Shown piece after piece: positions 60,970 to 64,000 of a stretch of 64,000 nucleotides of DNA. A model generated the notes under the pieces. It saw only the letters and a program-made list of their open reading frames with translations, was not told the origin of the DNA and made no database searches. Numbering within the stretch: the first letter of the stretch is position 1; the number at the start of each line of letters is the position of its first letter. The DNA is from Ferdinandcohnia sp036962705 (GTDB lineage: Bacteria; Bacillota; Bacilli; Bacillales; Bacillaceae_L), in contig NZ_JBALOQ010000003.1 in the NCBI RefSeq assembly GCF_036962705.1, positions 1-64,000 of the forward strand, given 5' to 3'. The position numbers were made by a program, and so were the translations under genes.

Positions 60970-62052
60970 TTAAACCTTCTCTTTTAAACGGTAAACATAG
61001 GCAAGTATTTCAGCTACCGCTTTAAAATATTCTTCAGGTACGGCATCCCCAATATCTGTCCCTGCATAAAGGGCTCTAGCAAGTGGCCGGTTTTCAATGG
61101 TTGTAATTTCATGTTCTTTAGCAATTTCCTTAATCTTTAAAGCAACAAAATCCACACCCTTTGCGGCAACAAAAGGCGCATCCATTTTTGTCTCATCATA
61201 TTTCAGAGCAACTGCATAGTGAGTTGGATTTGTAATGATAACATCTGCCTTTGGCACTTCTTGCATCATTCGGCTCATTGCCATCTCACGTTGTTTCTGC
61301 TTGATTTTCGACTTGATCAGTGGGTCCCCTTCTGTCTTCTTAAATTCGTCTTTAATATCTTGCTTTGACATTCTAATGTTTTTTTCATAATCAAAGCGTT
61401 GATATAGATAATCTAAAAAAGATAAGAATAAAAGAGCCCCAGCAGCAAACAAGCCCATCTGAACCGTAAGTTTTGCTATAACGATTAATGCAGCTCCGGC
61501 AGTTTTCAGTGAAAGGGACAAGATATCTTCCAAACGAAACCAAAGAATAGCAAATGTCACGCCACCTACTATGACAATTTTTAAGATAGATTTAATCATC
61601 TCCACAAGTGCACGAATTGAATAAATTCGCTTGAAGCCTTGAATCGGATCAAGCTTATTTAGTTTCATTTGAATAGCTTCTGTTGAAAATAAAAACCCAA
61701 CCTGCATGAGGTTTGCTGCAATCCCAGCGATAAGGGCTACTAGCATTATTGGGGCTAAAATAATTGCAGCTTCTAAAGATAGTTCGATAAAAATTTCCTG
61801 AACACTTTGTTCAGTCGGTGTAATCGTTAAATAATGACTAAATGAATGTTTTAAAAACGTTAGTATCCGATCAAAAATAAAGCCTCCGAAAACAAGGAGA
61901 GTAAGGAAGATAGCTAGCAATAAGATAGCCGTATTTACATCTGTACTTTTTGCAACCTGGCCTTTATTCCTTGATTCTTGACGCTTTTTAGGAGTGGCTT
62001 TTTCTGTTTTTTCACCCGCAAAAAATTGTAGGTTAAGACGAACAAAATACAT
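60970..62052 (-). CDS. flhB: Flagellar export switch protein FlhB
   Basis: A 360-aa protein with four membrane segments and a C-terminal cytoplasmic domain bearing the autocleavage motif ITNPTHYAVAL, which switches export from rod/hook to filament substrates. N-terminus RLNLQFFAGEKTEKATPKKR is family-typical. The ATG directly follows the fliR stop, with AGGAGG 7 nt upstream inside fliR. Confidence 0.96.
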   Translation of the reverse strand: MYFVRLNLQFFAGEKTEKATPKKRQESRNKGQVAKSTDVNTAILLLAIFLTLLVFGGFIFDRILTFLKHSFSHYLTITPTEQSVQEIFIELSLEAAIILAPIMLVALIAGIAANLMQVGFLFSTEAIQMKLNKLDPIQGFKRIYSIRALVEMIKSILKIVIVGGVTFAILWFRLEDILSLSLKTAGAALIVIAKLTVQMGLFAAGALLFLSFLDYLYQRFDYEKNIRMSKQDIKDEFKKTEGDPLIKSKIKQKQREMAMSRMMQEVPKADVIITNPTHYAVALKYDETKMDAPFVAAKGVDFVALKIKEIAKEHEITTIENRPLARALYAGTDIGDAVPEEYFKAVAEILAYVYRLKEKV

Positions 62053-62829
62053 CTAGCTTCCTCCTAAAAGTTCCATTAGTCCTCTCATCGTATATAACAT
62101 ATTTTCCACCAGTTTACCGACAAGCATAAAAATCATCGACATTGCAATTATCATGACAACAAAACTAACCCCAATTTTCAATGGAAGTCCTACTACAAAG
62201 ACATTTAACTGCGGAACTGATCTTGCGACAATCCCTAAGGCAACATCCACTAAAAACAAAGCGCCAACGACTGGCATTGACATTTGGAATGCAATAATGA
62301 ACATTGTACTAAAAGCATTTAAGACAAATTCCACAACATTTTCATCACCAAAATGAAAGCTAGCTTGTTCCATTGGAATGAATTCATAGCTATAAAATAT
62401 TCCGTCCAATAATAGATGATGGCCATTGATTGCTAGTAAAAAAAGAAGTGCAAATGTATATAAATATTGACCCATTAACGGACTTTGTGCTCCAGTTTGG
62501 GGATCGATAACATTCGCAATGGCAAACCCCATTTGAAAATCAATAAACCCTCCAGCAATTTGGATTGCTGCAAAAATCATATAGGCAACCAAACCAATCA
62601 AAAGACCTACCATGACCTCTTTAATAATCAGCATAATATAATCGCCATCAATTTGGAGAATCGGCTTTTCCATTGATAGGAACATAATCCAAGAGATAAA
62701 AAAAGCAAGTCCGACCCGATGTGAAGCAGGAAGAGTTCGATAGGAAAATAACGGCATGGTTACAAAAAAACTCGTTACTCTAACTAATACAAGCAAAAAA
62801 GCAGGGAAATAGGTATAAACCTCTATCAT
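62053..62829 (-). CDS. fliR: Flagellar export protein FliR
   Basis: A 258-aa membrane protein with six hydrophobic segments, part of the FliPQR gate. Motif DFQMGFAIANVIDPQTGAQSPL mid-protein is typical. ATG 4 nt after the fliQ stop. Confidence 0.95.
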   Translation of the reverse strand: MIEVYTYFPAFLLVLVRVTSFFVTMPLFSYRTLPASHRVGLAFFISWIMFLSMEKPILQIDGDYIMLIIKEVMVGLLIGLVAYMIFAAIQIAGGFIDFQMGFAIANVIDPQTGAQSPLMGQYLYTFALLFLLAINGHHLLLDGIFYSYEFIPMEQASFHFGDENVVEFVLNAFSTMFIIAFQMSMPVVGALFLVDVALGIVARSVPQLNVFVVGLPLKIGVSFVVMIIAMSMIFMLVGKLVENMLYTMRGLMELLGGS

Positions 62830-62833
62830 TTTT

Positions 62834-63103
62834 TCAACCTACAAATCTCGTCAAATTACTAAATATATCATGTGTATATGCGAGCATCTTTGAAAGCATC
62901 CAAGGTCCAAAGAATACCAAGCCAACAAGAACAGCAACGATTTTTGGAATAAAAGCCAAGGTTTGTTCCTGAATTTGTGTTGTTGCCTGGAACACACTCA
63001 CAATTAACCCGACGACGAGTGCAACCAATAAAAGTGGTCCACAAATCATTAATGTCGTATATACACCTTTTTCTGCCAATGAAATGACTACTTCAGGATT
63101 CAA
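62834..63103 (-). CDS. fliQ: Flagellar export protein FliQ
   Basis: An 89-aa protein with two membrane helices and the conserved FQATTQIQEQTLAFIPKI segment between them. It starts at TTG with AGGTGA 6 nt upstream. It is separated from fliP by a 210-nt gap made almost wholly of repeat copy B, unusual because fliP and fliQ are normally adjacent. Confidence 0.95.
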   Translation of the reverse strand: MNPEVVISLAEKGVYTTLMICGPLLLVALVVGLIVSVFQATTQIQEQTLAFIPKIVAVLVGLVFFGPWMLSKMLAYTHDIFSNLTRFVG

Positions 63104-63121
63104 TACTGTTCACCTACTTTG

Positions 63122-63318
63122 TCAAATGCGCCTTGGCGTAGTTGCGCCCGATTTTTGTGCCCACAGGAAGTGGGTCATAAAGACGTTGCCACAGGACGTT
63201 GCGTATTTAGTCTTTGATCTTATTCCTCGGAAAAATTTCCTTTAAAAAAATCGTGGCATCCGCCGGAGGCTTTAACTTTATTTAGCAGAAGTGAGGGCTT
63301 CTGATAAATAAAGTTAAA
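63122..63318 (-). repeat. Dispersed palindromic repeat, copy B (longest)
   Basis: Fills the fliP-fliQ gap. The head TCAAATGCGCC/GGCGTAGTTGCGC matches copy C. The middle has a CCCAC/GTGGG hairpin (63160-63164 with 63170-63174) and a repeated ACGTTGC unit. Then the block GTGGCATCCGCCGGAGGC (63253-63270) is shared with copy A. The tail is a palindrome: a 14-bp perfect stem (63271-63284 with 63305-63318) extended by six further pairs past one mismatch. The tail includes the fliP stop codon. Confidence 0.88.
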
Positions 63319-63979
63319 AGGTCTGTAATAAGGATTTAACGATTAAATACCATCCATCTACAAGAACAAATAAGAGTATTTTGAATGGCAAGGAAATCAT
63401 AACAGGCGGAAGCATCATCATCCCCATTGACATCAGGATACTCGCTACAACCATATCGATTACAAGAAACGGAATGAAAATCATAAAACCGATTTGAAAT
63501 GCTGTTTTAAGTTCACTAATCGCAAAAGCTGGAACTAATGCTGTTAAAGGAATATCTTGAATAGTCTCCGGCCTATCTGCACCAGAGTAATGTAAAAACA
63601 ACTCCAAGTCCTTTTGCCGTGTATGTACACTCATAAATTCCTTAAATGGTATAGCTGCACGAGTATAGGCTTCCTCTAAATTAATTTCCTCATTAAATAA
63701 CGGAGTTAAAGCTTGTTCATTCACTTCACTAAATGTCGGAGCCATCACAAAAAAAGTTAAAAACAAAGCTAGTCCAACGATAACCTGATTTGGTGGCATT
63801 TGCTGCGTCCCCAATGAAGTCCTAACAAATGAAAGAACAACAATAATTCTTGTAAAGCTCGTCATTAAAATCAAAATACCAGGTCCTACTGAAAGTACTG
63901 TTAGAAGGAGAAGCAATTTAACTGATGTCGAAACATTTTCAGGGGCACTAGTATTAAAAAATTCCATAAATTCATTCAT
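63314..63979 (-). CDS. fliP: Flagellar export protein FliP
   Basis: A 221-aa membrane protein of the FliPQR gate with four hydrophobic segments. PROSITE-type motifs MTSFTRIIVVLSFVRTSLGTQQMPPNQVIVGLALFLTFFV (near 39-78) and PFLVIDMVVASILMSMGMMMLPPVMISLPFK near the C-terminus. RBS AAGGAG. Its TAA stop is inside the tail palindrome of repeat B. The bases right of it are too short to name the next gene (fliO/fliZ expected). Confidence 0.95.
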   Translation of the reverse strand: MNEFMEFFNTSAPENVSTSVKLLLLLTVLSVGPGILILMTSFTRIIVVLSFVRTSLGTQQMPPNQVIVGLALFLTFFVMAPTFSEVNEQALTPLFNEEINLEEAYTRAAIPFKEFMSVHTRQKDLELFLHYSGADRPETIQDIPLTALVPAFAISELKTAFQIGFMIFIPFLVIDMVVASILMSMGMMMLPPVMISLPFKILLFVLVDGWYLIVKSLLQTF

Positions 63980-64000
63980 TCTTTGCTAGACTCCTTATTT

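Noticed and set aside
1..64000. tRNA, rRNA, CRISPR, prophage or integrase
   Set aside because: No clover-leaf, rRNA-like segment, regularly spaced direct repeats or phage genes seen; the window is core chromosome throughout.

Overview
This 64 kb window is a continuous piece of the core chromosome of a low-GC, spore-forming, flagellated Bacillaceae bacterium (Bacillus sensu lato). Gene content, gene order and protein sequences closely follow the classical Bacillus subtilis segment fliP...sigD - rpsB...pnpA - dpaAB...spoIIIE - ymf genes - pgsA - cinA. Nearly every gene lies on the minus strand, so the window reads right to left in transcription. The genus and species cannot be fixed from the sequence alone. 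I see no prophage, transposase, CRISPR array, rRNA or tRNA gene.

In transcription order: (1) 63979-49028, late part of the fla/che operon: export gate genes fliP, fliQ, fliR, flhB, flhA; flagellar placement GTPase/ATPase flhF-flhG; chemotaxis genes cheB, cheA, cheW, cheC, cheD; sigma factor sigD; a FapA-type DUF342 gene; a small unknown gene; and a SwrB-like gene. (2) 48879-45757, translation block rpsB, tsf, pyrH, frr. (3) 45582-39790, envelope and isoprenoid block uppS, cdsA, dxr, rseP, proS, followed by polC (39713-35400). (4) 35139-25149, nusA-infB operon (rimP, nusA, ylxR, ylxQ, infB, ylxP, rbfA, truB, ribF), then rpsO and pnp. (5) 25027-22457, sporulation-associated ylxY, mlpA, ymxH. 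(6) 22186-17223, dipicolinate and lysine/DAP genes dpaA, dpaB, asd, dapG, dapA. (7) 17099-12822, tepA, ylzJ, spoIIIE, nupR. (8) 12716-7927, guanosine ABC transporter nupNOPQ, next to its likely regulator. (9) 7743-178, ymfF, ymfH, ymfI, ymfJ, ymfK, a RodZ-like ymfM, pgsA, cinA. recA would be expected just beyond the left edge.

The genes form coherent groups: flagellar export plus chemotaxis feedback; ribosome and translation factors with structured leaders upstream of rpsB, rpsO and rimP-nusA; DAP, lysine and dipicolinate synthesis from a shared aspartate branch; and guanosine uptake with its GntR regulator. Many start codons had to be moved from the longest reading frame to a ribosome-binding-site-supported ATG, GTG or TTG; at least seven genes appear to use TTG.

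I did not find an obviously new multi-gene system. The items most worth a second look are: a dispersed modular palindromic repeat (two long copies and one head-only copy) sitting between a stop codon and the next RBS inside essential operons; structured leaders of rpsB, rpsO and rimP-nusA; complementary half-active M16 peptidases YmfF/YmfH; YlxY lacking the deacetylase motif-1 aspartates; a linked nupR-nupNOPQ locus with a palindromic operator candidate and an orphan Shine-Dalgarno; and a small uncharacterised protein next to the FapA gene.
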